NCBI GenBank assembly: GCA_037179515.1
Contig: JAXCGZ010017003.1
Coordinates: 142,501-206,500, forward strand
DNA length: 64,000 nt
Source of the DNA: Halocaridina rubra
Taxonomy: Eukaryota; Arthropoda; Malacostraca; Decapoda; Atyidae
Direction of reading: 5' to 3'
The position numbers and the translations under genes are program-made. The notes below the pieces were generated by a model. The model had not been told where the DNA came from and ran no database searches. It worked only from the letters and a program-made list of their open reading frames with translations. Positions 21,863-33,981 of this stretch are shown here, piece after piece. The first letter of the stretch is position 1; the number at the start of each line of letters is the position of its first letter.

Positions 21863-24410
21863 AGAAATTTCTTGTTGCTTGCATAAATACTGGGTCAGAG
21901 AGCATTATATTAACTCTTGTATATAATCCACCACGGAACCAGAATAGCCTAGAAGCTTATGAGTAAAGTCATATAGGTACTATTGAAGTCATAAACTCAG
22001 CTGTTAACATTGAAAGAGAGAGAAAATGTAGGATTTTGATTATAGGAGATTTTGATCATAGAATTGGATAAATCTTGACCCACACAGTGGTGAGAACTTA
22101 TTTGGGGCAAGGATCTTAGATTGCATACAATTGAATTTCCTACACCAATATGTACTGGAACCAACGAGGGCCAGGGGTGGGGATGAGCCATTGCTACTTT
22201 ATTTAGTATTTACATATAACATGTTAGATATTGAAAAAATTTAGTATAAACCAACAATTGGAAAGAGTGACCACTGTGTGTTGTTGATGGAGTATATCAT
22301 TGAAGATGTTCTGCCCGAAAGTAGAGGCACTGAGGACAAAAGGAGGAACTATACGAAAGGAGATTACATCAAAATTAATGAGTTTCCAGCATTTATTGAC
22401 TGGAGGACCTTATTTAACAACAAATCTGTACAAGAAATGTACGACATCTATTGTAAGAAATATGAGATATAGTAGATTGCTGCATACCTGTCACCAAAGT
22501 ATGTGTAATTCATGCCAAAGGGAAGAGGTTCAATAATATATGTAAAAGAGCTAAAGAGTGAAGAGACAAATGCTGGAAAAGGTATGGGAGGAGATGAAAC
22601 TTAAATGCCTGGCAGACTTATAAAAGAGCAAGAAATGATTACCTAAGTAAAAGAAGAGAGGCAGAGAGAGACTATGAAAGGGAAATCACCAGGATGGCTA
22701 AAGAAAATCCTTATCTTATCCACAGCCTTACCAGAGGAGAACTGAAGGTAAAAGAACAGGTTTTAAAGCTTAAGAGAGCAGATGGAAGCATCACCGAGAC
22801 AGATGAAGAGATCTGCGATGAATTGAACAATGAGCTTCAGTCAGCATTTACAGTAGAAAATACTCCACCCCCCAGATTGCAGAGTTAGAAGTTCATGAGA
22901 AGCTATTAGAGAACATCATCCTTTCAGCCAAAGAGGTATGCAAAGCAATGAGGGAGTTAAATGTCCATAAAGCTATAGGTTGTTATGATATATCCCCTCA
23001 TGTACTTAACAAATGCGCTAATTCAATATCAGCGGCACTAAGTATCATATTTAAAAAGTCATTGGAGTCAGGGGAGATTCCAAGATGCTGGAAACAAGCG
23101 AACGTGACACTTACCTTCAAAAAGGGAAGGAATGATATAGCTCTAAACAGACCTTTTTCCTTGACCAACATTGTTTGCAAAGTTATGGAGACACTAATAA
23201 GGATACATATCTCTCTTCACCTAGAATCCTTCAAGCTTTTATCAGTGAGACAACATGGCTTCAGAGATGGTAGATCAACAGTAACAAACTTAATAGAATT
23301 TTAAGATGAGGTAAGTCTAATTTTACAGGAATGAGAGGGTTGGGCAGATTGCATATCCTAGACTTCCAGAAAGCATTTGACAATGTCCCACGCAGGAGAC
23401 TTATTAAGAAGCTGCAAGCAATAGCAAGAATAGGTGGAAATGTCTCGGAATGGATAAAAACAAACTTAGAAGGAAAGGACCAGAGGGTAGAGTATGACAC
23501 TCAGTGTCTGAATGGAGAAGAATTAGAAGTGGAGATCCAAAGGGTTCAGTTTTAGGACCACTTTTGTTCCTTGTATATGTAAATGACCTATCAGAGTCTG
23601 TAACTTTATTCATGAATATGTTTTCAGATGAGGCAAAGATTGTGCAAAACGTAAGAAACGAGAACAATGGTAGAGAACTTCAGGAAGATCTAAATAGTCT
23701 GCATGAGTGGTCAGACAAGTGGCTAATGAAATTCAATACTTCAATATGTAAGGTAATGAGAAAGGGTACAAGTGCAAGAAGGCCCAAGCTTGACTACTAG
23801 GTGGCAGGAGTATAACTTCAAGAGACAGAGAATGAGAGAGATCTAGGAGTAAACATTCTGGCCGATTTGTCTCTAGAACTGCATATAAATGGCATAGTAA
23901 GGGCAGCATATGCTTTCTCAACAAATGTAAGGGTAGCCTTCAGGCACATGGACAAGCAAATGTTCAGAAATATTTATGCAGCCTATGTGAGGCCAAAGCT
24001 TGAATATGCAGCCCCTTTTGGAATCCGCACTTGAAAAAGCACATAGTTTAGCTGAAAAAAGTTCAAAGACATGCCACAAAATTGGTGTCAGAAATATGCA
24101 ATCTTAGTTATGATAAGAGGCTAGAGGAATTAGACTTATCATGACTCAAAGCTAGAAGACTGAGGGGGAATATGGTGGCAGTTTTTAAATTCCTTCATGC
24201 TTATGAAAAAGTGGATAGGGATCGATTTTCTGATATGGCTGACACTAGAATCAGAGGTCATAGTTTGAAGCTTCGTAAGAAAACTTCATTGCAGGATGTA
24301 AGTACTTTTTTAGTGTAAGAGTAGGTGATAATTGGAATTCGCTAAGTGAGGAGGCAGTTAAAGCTAACTCAGTCCATAGTTTTAAGGAAAAGTATGATAA
24401 GTATCACTAA
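21863..24410 (+). pseudogene. CR1-A ORF2 relic (endonuclease end, RT, C-terminus)
   Basis: Readable pieces are the endonuclease end (about 21960-22300), KRADGSITETDEEICDELN (about 22770), RT blocks ESGEIPRCWKQANV (about 23060), VRQHGFRDGRSTVTNLIEF (about 23245), LDFQKAFDNVPRRRLIKKL (about 23355), GSVLGPLLFLVYVNDL (about 23540) and NMFSDEAKIV in place of FADDAKI (about 23615): both catalytic positions are altered (Ala to Ser, second Asp to Glu). The C-terminus follows to about 24410. Several frameshifts and stops. Confidence 0.8.
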
Positions 24411-24508
24411 GTATAAAATGGAACCGATCAGGAGACGGAAAGTTACGAGTTTGGGGCTCTTTCCCTTAAGCATAATTAGGTAATTACAATTAGGTAATTA
24501 CACCTTGA
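21863..24508 (+). mobile_element. CR1-A LINE copy, 5'-truncated, with double tail repeat
   Basis: Starts in the endonuclease (matches 20521 onward) and runs through linker, RT and C-terminus to the 3' tail, which has two copies of AATTAGGTAATTAC at about 24474-24506. It is inserted inside the BEL/Pao RT: BEL/Pao coding text resumes on both sides. Numerous stops. Confidence 0.85.
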
Positions 24509-25035
24509 TAATTCTCAACAAATCCATTCAACTCTCGGGAATCTAAGACAGGAAGAACCTTGTCCTTGTTGATTTGCATAACAGCCATTAAAGGAATAAT
24601 TCCCTTTGTGCTTTGTTGATCCTTGCTCCTTACCAACCATGCCTTTGAAACCCAACTCTTTAATTCCTTGTTGAAAGCTTCCGTAGTAGAAATATCAAGT
24701 GCACTCTTGTAACATCACATCATGTTCAAAAGGTGTAGTTGGCAATTTTTTCTCCAACACCACATAGCGATCCACCACCTTTTATCAAATTTGGCCACCA
24801 AATCACTGTCTTCGATAACAGTGCCATCATCCACACCAGCAGCAATGGCAACAACATTACTAACTTGAGCCAGAATAATGCCATCAGACATAAATCTCAC
24901 CTTTCCATTGCAAAAACCGCATCAATGCCTTCCACCAACGTCTCCGTGACCACACAATCCACCGCAATAGCCGCTCCACCAACACTGACAGTCAGGATTG
25001 CCAGTCGTTTTTTCATTCTCAACTCTAAATAAAGC
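24509..25035 (-). mobile_element. BEL/Pao fragment, protease-to-RT part
   Basis: Minus strand. About 25015-24720 reads VDCVVTETLVEGIDAVFAME and VAKFDKRWWIAMWCW, the protease-RT spacer of BEL/Pao elements. About 24715-24520 reads AFNKELKSWVSKAWLVRSKD, KGIIPLMAVMQINKDKVLPV and LDSREL, the N-terminal RT block. It joins 21862-21271 across the CR1-A insertion. There is at least one stop and one frameshift near 24715. Confidence 0.8.
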
Positions 25036-25712
25036 TGAGGCCAATTATTCTTAGACAAAGAAGGAGGCCCTCACACTTGTCTTTGCGCTGAAGAAATGTC
25101 ATCACTATTTGTGGGGTCATGCATTTTCTTTAATTACAGATCACAAGCCACTTTTAGTTTTGTTCAATACTAATAGGCCTATTCCTGAAATGGCCTTTGG
25201 TAGGATCCAGCAATAGTCATTGATGCTACAAGCCTATTCATTCGAGTTGTATCACCGTTCAGGTAAATCTTTAGGTACAGCTGCTTTGAGTCGATTACCG
25301 TTAGCAAATGCACCTGATAGTACTCCTGTTTGTGCAGAGTGGATTCTGTTAGTTAATGCATTGGATGTCATCCCTGTAACTGTTAATGACATTAGTAAGT
25401 GGACTTCTAAGGACCCATTACTTGCTAAAGTACTACTCTATCTAGACTGTGGTTGGCCTGAGAATGTTGAGGAGGAATTGAGACCGTTCTTCCATCAAAT
25501 GAATGAATTAAATGTTCAACACGGTAGCATTCTATGGGGATCTAGGGTAATTTTTCCTCCTAAAGAGAGAGACATTATGTTAAATGATTTGCATCAAGGG
25601 CATTTGGGCTCTACTAAAATGAAGAAATTGGCCCGAAGTTATACTTGGTGGCTTGGATTGGACCGTGACATTGAAGATTTGTCAGCTGGGTGCTCAGTAT
25701 GTCTAGCTACTA
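25036..25712 (+). pseudogene. Gypsy RNase H and integrase zinc finger relic
   Basis: Resumes the gypsy element: KEALTLVFALKKCHHYLWGH and ITDHKPLLVLFN are RNase H, ending YELYHRSG-like text (seen as SFELYHRSGKSLGTAALSRL). The last RNase H Asp is replaced (AALSRL for the usual ADALSRL), and a TAG stop sits at about 25214-25220. It continues through a spacer to the HHCC finger of integrase (HQGHLGSTKMKKLARSYTWW and CSVCLATRA). The integrase catalytic core that should follow is missing; a hAT-like MITE takes its place. Confidence 0.75.
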
Positions 25713-25715
25713 GAG

Positions 25716-26637
<922 letters not shown>

Positions 26638-27326
26638 TTTGTCATATCATGTCAGTACCCTACCAGCTAAGCACGAATGGCCAAGCTGAATATACTGTCA
26701 AAGGTCTTAAAAATTTCCCCAAACACTGCTCTGGTGAAGATTGGAGAACTAAATTAGATAAGTATCTTTTTCAGTACAGAGTGACACCTCATTCTACTAA
26801 TGGAGTGTGTCCAGTAGAGTTGATATTTGGCTGGAAGCTACGTACCATGTTGGATCTAGTACACCCTAGTAAGCGTGTACAACAGACTGTGTTGTCTAAA
26901 CAAGACCAGCAAATGTATAATTATGGCAGTAAAATTGCTAGAAATCTAGTGTTGACACCTAAGTCTTCTGTCTTGGTGCGGAACTATTCAACAGTTTCTA
27001 AAGATCGTTGGGTTTCTGCACGAGTGTTGAAACAAACTGGTCCTGTGTCTTACAAATGTGAACTTCCAGGAGGACATGTGGTGAGATGTCATCAAGGCCA
27101 GATTCTAAATCGATCTACACCAAGTATTCCGTCTACACCTATTAAGACTCTCTCACCTGTTATAAATGATAAGTCTGCTCTTTCGCCTATGGTTCATGTG
27201 AGAGTGAACAAACCTAATGGGGGAGTTGAAGTTGATGTTCCACCCAAACTGATTACTCCTACCCAAACTGGTTACTCCAGTACGCCGCTCTGCTAGAGTT
27301 GTCAAGTCTCTGGATCGGCTTGATTT
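26638..27326 (+). pseudogene. Gypsy integrase C-terminal part
   Basis: Opens with VPYQLSTNGQAEYTVKGLKN: this is the region of the third catalytic residue (NGQAE, Glu present). It continues with YRVTPHSTNGVCPVELIFGW and a basic C-terminal tail, SYKCELPGGHVVRCHQGQIL, then a Ser/Thr/Pro-rich stretch, ending near TQTGYSSTPLC just before the polypurine tract. The first two catalytic Asp residues are absent because the core is lost left of 26638. Confidence 0.8.
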
Positions 27327-27340
27327 GAAGAGGGGAGGGG
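27327..27340 (+). promoter_or_regulatory. Polypurine tract of the gypsy element
   Basis: GAAGAGGGGAGGGG lies immediately before the 3' LTR start TGTAATGG; it is the plus-strand primer site. Confidence 0.8.
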
Positions 27341-27822
27341 TGTAATGGAATGGTATTGTACATAGTGTATGCTAATTCTAAGTTAGGTTCCACCCTACAT
27401 ATTTAATTGAGAAGTATTATTCTTATTTTCATCTAATTCTTGTGAGTGGAAAAGTTATATTTTTCTCCCGCCAACTCTGAGAGATGTCCGAAGACACCTG
27501 TAAATATCTCCAGGCATTTCCTACATATTTCCTATCATTTTCAGATATCCTACCCATACTAACATAACTCTAACCCTATTTCTAATGCCGCTAAGTAATA
27601 TATATCATAGTGATAGTGTGATAATATATACGGTAAGTCAGGTATATAATGACCGGTTAGTTCTAGCTTATTTAGCCTATTCTAACTAATAACCATGCAT
27701 CCTAAGCTGATACCACTGTGTTCATGCTCCAGTTGTTGCCCATACAGGCAACCTATCTAACTCTTAATGCAGGAAAACCGAAATATATAACCTAACCTAT
27801 TACAATTGGCGACTAAATCACA
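27341..27822 (+). repeat. 3' LTR of the gypsy element
   Basis: 482 bp, starts TGTAATGG and ends ATCACA (TG...CA). Homologous along most of its length to 16036-16482. A clear target duplication is not seen because the 5' LTR start is eroded. Confidence 0.85.
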
Positions 27823-27829
27823 TCAAGAA

Positions 27830-29250
27830 ATCAACAAAGATTAGAGGTGTAAGAGATAAGTCCTGTAATATGAGTACACTGAAAACGACAATATTAGTTG
27901 AAAGTACTCAATGTGAGAAAATGCGTAGAAAATTAACTAAGGGAGACTTTTATTCTAGAAAAATGGACTGGAATAGTCTAAATCCACACATAACTATTTG
28001 GTCATTGGTATGTATAGCTGAGTATGAGCCTCCAACTGGAAAAAGTGGCTCATCATCGAGGATGCTTTACCTGAGAGTAGTGGGAAGGAAAAGGAAATGA
28101 GGAAAAACTATCCCAAAGGAGATTACATGAGGATTAGAACCCATTTTGCAGATATGATTGGGATTATTTTTTGTCAAACATCTGTCCAGATGTACGAAAT
28201 CAGTTGAGAGCAGTATGAGAATAAAATTAACAGTTACACAGCATCCATCAAAATTGAAATCATAAATGCTTAATAAAATATTTCAATAACGAATTTAATA
28301 GAGCAAAAGGGTGGAAAGACAAACAATGCAATAGTTAGAGGATGGAAGGTATAAATGTTGGCAAACTTATAAATAGCAAGAAAGAGTATCAATGTATTAG
28401 AAGAGAGGCAGAGAGGGTATATGGAAGAGTCATTGTGAGGGGAGTTTAGGAAAATACAAACCTCTGCCCAGTTTGGTCAAAGGAAACTTATTGGTTAAAT
28501 AAGACGTTTTAAAGCTGGAATGGGTAGACGGAAGTATTACTTGATAAATGAAGAGATCTGCAAAGATTTGAACACGGAATTTTTGTCAGTATTTACAGTA
28601 GTGAATACTCAACCCCTTATATTGCTGAGATAAGAAATTGTCGTTAAAATTAGAGAGCAACACCTCTTAAACTACAGAATAATGCAATGCTCTGGTGGAA
28701 TTGGATGCCTATAAAGCTATAGAGCTCTGATGATATATCGCCATATATACTTAAGAAATGCACCGCTCCATTATCTGTAGCACTCGACAACGAATATGAA
28801 ATATTACTTGAATCTGCAGAAATTCCAAAATGTTAGAAACAAACAAACATTACTCTTGTCTTACAGCAAGAAAGGATAAACTTATTTTTATCTTGTATTT
28901 CAGTTTTACTCACTAGCATACTTTGTAGTTATAAAGACACTAAAGACAAATCATATTTCTCTTCATGTGAAGTCTTTTAACTTTTTGTCAGTGATGCAAC
29001 ATGGCTTCAGAAAAAGCAGGACTATAAAACCAAACTTGATGGAATTCTATGATGGGAGAAACCTTATCTTACTAGGGAAAGAGATCTGGGTAAATAGCAT
29101 ATTATTAGATATTCAGAAGACGTTTGATACAGGCTCATATGGGAGACTCATTAAGAATCTAAGTAATGGCATGAATATGTGGAAGTCTTGGACTGGATAA
29201 AACTTAATATAGAAGGAATGGAAAAGAGCTTTTTCTCGTGAGAACAATTG
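27830..29250 (+). mobile_element. Old CR1-A LINE copy, strongly decayed
   Basis: Matches the family from the endonuclease (GAGTATGAGCCTCCAACTGG at about 28020, coding EYEPPTGKS) through the linker (about 28300-28500) to RT (QHGFRKSRT at about 28990; LDIQKTFDTGSYGRLIKNL at about 29105), ending in RT near 29220. No frame is open for long. Its age resembles that of 6481-10190. Confidence 0.7.
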
Positions 29251-29548
29251 GATAAATGTATAAGGAATTTATATACTCTACTATTATACTACCTAAATAG
29301 CCAAACTACTGTATTGTACTGAATACCACAAAAAGGGGACCACTGCAGCATTACCGGTAGTGTGCTCTCCTTGGGAGTTGATGGAATACATTCGAGCCCA
29401 TGGTTGGACAATAAGTTGGGCATCCATCCATAATTCCCCAGCTTCACTCCATCTGTGCCCACCCCCAAATAGGGAATAATAATGACACAAGATGTAAACT
29501 GTATGCTAATATAATCAATGCACTTTACTGCAAATAATAATGCAGTGA
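29251..29548. other. Spacer, nothing recognised
   Basis: No domain-bearing ORF. On the minus strand, text around 29390 (GGGCTCGAAT) faintly recalls a pol III B box, but no matching A box or tRNA head is seen. Confidence 0.35.
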
Positions 29549-29682
<134 letters not shown>

Positions 29683-29859
29683 AGTGTTACCCCTGTTATT
29701 CGCGTTTCTTGGTTCGCGTTCTCACTCTATCGCGGGGTTTTTTTTTGATAAATTATTATTTCATTTTATGGGTATACGCAAAAATATTAAAATATTGAAG
29801 AAAAAAAATTTTCAGTATTTTCATTTTTTATTGAAAATTTTTTTTCATTATTTAATTGA

Positions 29860-30540
29860 TAAAAAAAAAATTATTTACCAGCCTACGAATAATAAAACAG
29901 TAAAAAAATAGTAAAAAACATAAATTTAGATATACGTACGTACAGTATAACTCACAGTACAGGGTATTGCATCATGCGAGATTGTGTCCAATAGCGTACA
30001 ATGTATTGGGGTCACAGCTACATGAGCTAGCATATATATTTATATTACCAGTAGTTTCATGATTTTATTGATAAAAAAAACGTATTTCTTAGCCTAAGAA
30101 TAATAAAACAGTAAAAACTAGTAAACAGTATTGCACCACGTAAAATACGATACCGGTATCAGTGTTTCGGAAAACGCAAAGGCTCTCACCTATGTGACCT
30201 AGTGAATATTAAAATTTTCATTATTTTATTGATAAAACAAGTATTTCCTAGCCTAAGAATAATAAAACAGTAAAATATAATAAAAAAAAACATAAAGTAC
30301 TAACAGTATTTCACCATGTAAAATACGATACCGCTATCAACGTTTCGGAAAACGAAAAGGCTCTCACCTACGTGACCTAGTGAATATTAAAATTTTCATT
30401 GATAAAACAAGTATTTCCTAGCCTAAGAATAATAAAACAGTAAAAAATAATAAAAAACATACAGTACTAACAGTATTTCACCACGTAAAATACGATACCG
30501 CTATCAACGTTTCGGAAACGAAAAGGCTCTCACCTACGTG
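29860..30540. repeat. Tandem repeat inside Tigger-like element 1, about 160-210 bp unit
   Basis: Four direct units marked by the GTATTTCCTAGCCTAAGAAT text at about 29871, 30082, 30241 and 30411 (spacings 211, 159 and 170). Units 3 and 4 are nearly identical. The related element at 53090 has a single unit, so the array expanded in this copy or its subfamily. Confidence 0.85.
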
Positions 30541-30761
30541 AGATAGTTCATGAAATGCTATTGGCTGAAAGGTCGGGAGACAACGAATCATAGAATTGTT
30601 TTTCAATATTTTCTGTATCATGGGGTCTGATTGGCTTTTTCATTGCAGTTTGCTTTTCCCTCCAATTTCCAATGTGCCGCCTCACTCGCTCAGTCTAACT
30701 CTCGTGTGCGCCGTTCTCGTTGTGCTTACTAATACGTTTTGCTTGTGATTGTGTTTTTACC

Positions 30762-31050
30762 TCATTCACCGTAATTTTATCTATCACTTTCATAAAAATT
30801 TACGTTGCGTGCTGTTATTTATAATGCAAAGGGTGTTTTTTTAACAGTGCAGGGAGGGTTTATACAGTTCGTAAACGAAAAAATAATTGTAAATGAGTAT
30901 GTGTGTCACGTCATCATCAACTCATTCATCGTAATTTTATCTATCCCTTTCAAAAAAATTTACGTTGCTTGCAGTTATTAACAATGTAAAGGGTGTTTTT
31001 TTAACAGTGCAGGGAGGGTTTATACAGAACGTAAACGAAAAAATAATTGT
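30762..31050. repeat. Second tandem repeat of Tigger-like element 1, left units
   Basis: Two units about 160 bp apart (GTAATTTTATCTATC at 30771 and 30931), with TTAACAGTGCAGGGAGGG and GTAAACGAAAAAATAATTGT inside. The array is interrupted at 31050 by CR1-A and continues at 36733. Confidence 0.85.
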
Positions 31051-33890
31051 GATTACCTAATTGTGATTACCTAATTGTGTTTAAGGGAAAGAGCCCAAAG
31101 CTCGTATCTTCCCGTCTCCTCATCGGTTCCATTTTATACTTAGTGATACTTATCATACTTATCAACTACTCTTACACTGAAAAAGTATTTCCTTACATCC
31201 TGCAAAGAAGTTTTCTTACGAAGATTCAAACTATGACCTCTAGTTCTAGAGCCAGCCATATCAAAATATCGATCCCTATCCACTCTATCATAACCATGAA
31301 GGAATTTAAAGACTGTCACCATATTCCCCCTCACTCTTCTAGCTTCGAGTGATGGTAAGTCTAATTCCCTCAGCCTCTCATCATAACTGAGATTGCGTAT
31401 TTCTGGCACCAGTTTCGTGGCATGTCTTTGAACTTTTTCAAGCTTAGCTATGTACTTTTTCAAGTGCGGATTCCAAAAGGGGGCTGCATATTCCAGTTTT
31501 GGCCTCACATAGGTTACATAAATATTTCTGAACATTTCCTTGTCCATGTGCCTGAAGGCTACCCTTATATTTGATAAGAATGTATATGCTGCCCTTACTA
31601 TGCCATTTATATGTATTTCTGGAGACAAATCTGCCAGTATGTTTACTCCTAGATCTCTCTCATTTTCTGTCTCTTGAAGTTGTACTCCAGCCACCGAGTA
31701 GTCAAGCTTGGGCCTTCTTGCACTTGTACCCATTCTCATTACCTTACATTTTGAAGTATTGAATCATTAGCCACTTTTCTGACCACTCATGCAGATTATT
31801 TAGATCCTCCTGAAGTTCTCTACCATTGTTCTCGTTTTTTACTTTCTTCACAATCTTTGCATCATCTGCAAACATATTCATGAATGAATTTACAGACTCT
31901 GGTAGGTCATTTACATATACAAGGAACAAAAGTGGCCCTAAAACTGAACCCTGTGGAACTCCACTACTAACTCTTCTCCATTCAGACACTGAGTGTCTTA
32001 CTCTAACCCTCTGTTCCCTTCCTTCTAAGTAAGTTTTTATCCATTCCAAAACATTTCCACCTATTCTAGCCATTGATTGCAGCTTCCTAATAAGTCTCCC
32101 ATGTGGAACAGTGTCAAACGCTTTCTGGAAGTCTAGGAATATGCAATCTGCCCAGCCCTCTCTTTCCTGTAAGATTTGGCTTACCTCATCATAAAATTCT
32201 AATAAGTTTGTTACTGTTGATCTACCTTCTCTGAAGCCATGTTGCCTCACTGACAAAAAGTTGAAGGATTCCAAGTGAAGAGAGATATGTTTCCTTAGTG
32301 GTTTCTCCATAACTTTGCAAACTATGCTGGTCAAGGAAACTGGTCTATAGTTCAGAGCCGTATCCCTCCTTCCCTTTTTGAAAATAGGTATCACATTTGC
32401 TTGTTTCCAGCATCTTGGAATCTCCCCCGACTCCAGTGACTCCTTAAATATGATACTTAGTGCCACTGATATTGTGTTTGCGCATTTTTTAAGCACATGA
32501 GGGGATATGTCATCAGGACCTGTAGCTTTATGAACATCTATATCCATCAGCGCTTTGCATACCTCTATGGCTGTAAGGTTGATGTTCTCTAATACCGGCC
32601 CTTGAGCTTCTATCACTGCAATCTGAGGGGGTGGGGTATTTTCTACTGTAAATACTGACTGAAACTCCTTGTTCAATTCTTTGCAGATCTCTTCATCCGT
32701 CTCAGTGATGCTTCCATCCGCTCTCTTTAGCCTTAAAACCTGTTCTTTTACCTTCAGTTTTCCTCTGATAAAGCTGTGGAAAAGCTTGGGATTTTCTTTA
32801 GCCTTCCTGGTGATATCCCTCTCATAGTCTCTCTCTGCCTCTCTCCTTTTACTTAGGTAGTCATTTCTTGCTCTTTTGTAGGTTTGCCAGGCATTTATGT
32901 TTTTTCTCCTCCTATACCTTTTCCAGCATTTGTCTCTCCCCTCCTTAGCTCTTTTACACCCATTATCGAACCATTTCTCTCTGGCATGAATTACACCTAC
33001 TTTGGTGACAGGTATGCATCAATCTACTATCTTCCCATATTTCTCACAAAAGATGTCATACATTTCTTGTACAGATTTGTTGTAAAATAAGGTTCTCCAG
33101 TCAATAACTGCAAAAAGCTCATTCATTTTGATGTAATCTCCTTTCCGACAGTTCCTCTCATGTCCTCAGTGCCTCTACTCTCAGGAAGAATATCTTCAAT
33201 GATATACTCCATCAACAACACACAGTGGTCACTCTTTCCAATTGGTGGTTCATACTCAATATTTTCAATATCCAACACATTATCTGTGAACACTAGATCA
33301 AGTAGTGATGGCTCATCCCCACCCCTGGCCCTTGTTGGTTCCATTACATGTTGGTGTAGGAAATTCCCTTGTACGTAATCTAGGAATCTTGCCCCGAATG
33401 AGTCCTCACCACTGTGTGGGTCAAGATTTATCCAATCTATCTCTTTATGATTAAAGTCTCCCATAATCAAAATCCTACATTTTTTTTCCCGTGCCATGTT
33501 AACAACTGAGTTTATGACTTCAATAGTACCTATATGACTTTCCTCATAAACTTCAAGCCTATTTTGGTTCCTTGGTGGGTTGTATACAACAGTTATTATA
33601 ATGCTCTCTGACCCAGTATTTATGAGAGCAACAAGAAATTCCTTGGACTCACTTTCTATAGCCAAGTTTATTTCTTCGACTTGAATCCTTTCACTTATGA
33701 GCAGTGCTATCCCTCCACCAGTCCTCTCAGATCTTTCAACCCTTAGTATTCTGAAACCCTTAGGAAAAACTGTGACACTGTTTATGTCCTCACTCAACTT
33801 AGTCTCTGTAATTGCTACTATATCTGCCTTACTGTTGTGAATCCTATCTTTTAATTCTACTGCCTTACCAGCTAATCCATCAGCATTTGT
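31051..33890 (-). mobile_element. CR1-A LINE copy C, 5'-truncated at the ORF2 start
   Basis: Minus-strand copy. The 3' tail at 31051-31080 has two units of the family tail (plus-strand GATTACCTAATTGT). It runs through C-terminus (31140-31739), RT (31744-32676), linker and endonuclease (33123-33797) to about 33890, beginning at the ACAAATGCTGATGGATTAG text at the ORF2 start. It is joined directly to the tail of copy D. Nearly identical to copy D in coding text, so both are recent. Confidence 0.9.
31140..33886 (-). pseudogene. CR1-A ORF2 (copy C), near-intact but broken
   Basis: Endonuclease-RT protein. In its own sense: endonuclease with TGGGIALLI, ILIMGDFNHKEIDW and GKSDHCVLL (33797-33123); linker KRADGSITETDEEICKELN; RT with SGEIPRCWKQANVIPIFKKG, HGFREGRSTVTNLLEFYDE, FLDFQKAFDTVPHGRLIRKL, SSGVPQGSVLGPLLFLVYVN and NMFADDAKIV (31744-32676); C-terminus with YVRPKLEYAAPFWNPHLKK (31140-31739). 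A frameshift near 31740-31770 and one near 33120-33160 break it. Compared with copy D it lacks about 50 bp near 31160 (the NWNSLSEEVVNA segment). Confidence 0.85.
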
Positions 33891-33981
33891 GTGATTACCT
33901 AATTGTGATTACCTAATTGTGTTTACGGGAAAGAGCCCAAAGCTCGTATCTTCCCGTCTCCTCATCGGTTCCATTTTATAC

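Noticed and set aside
29370..29480. Minus-strand SINE head
   Set aside because: Only a weak B-box-like word; no A box, tail or second copy.
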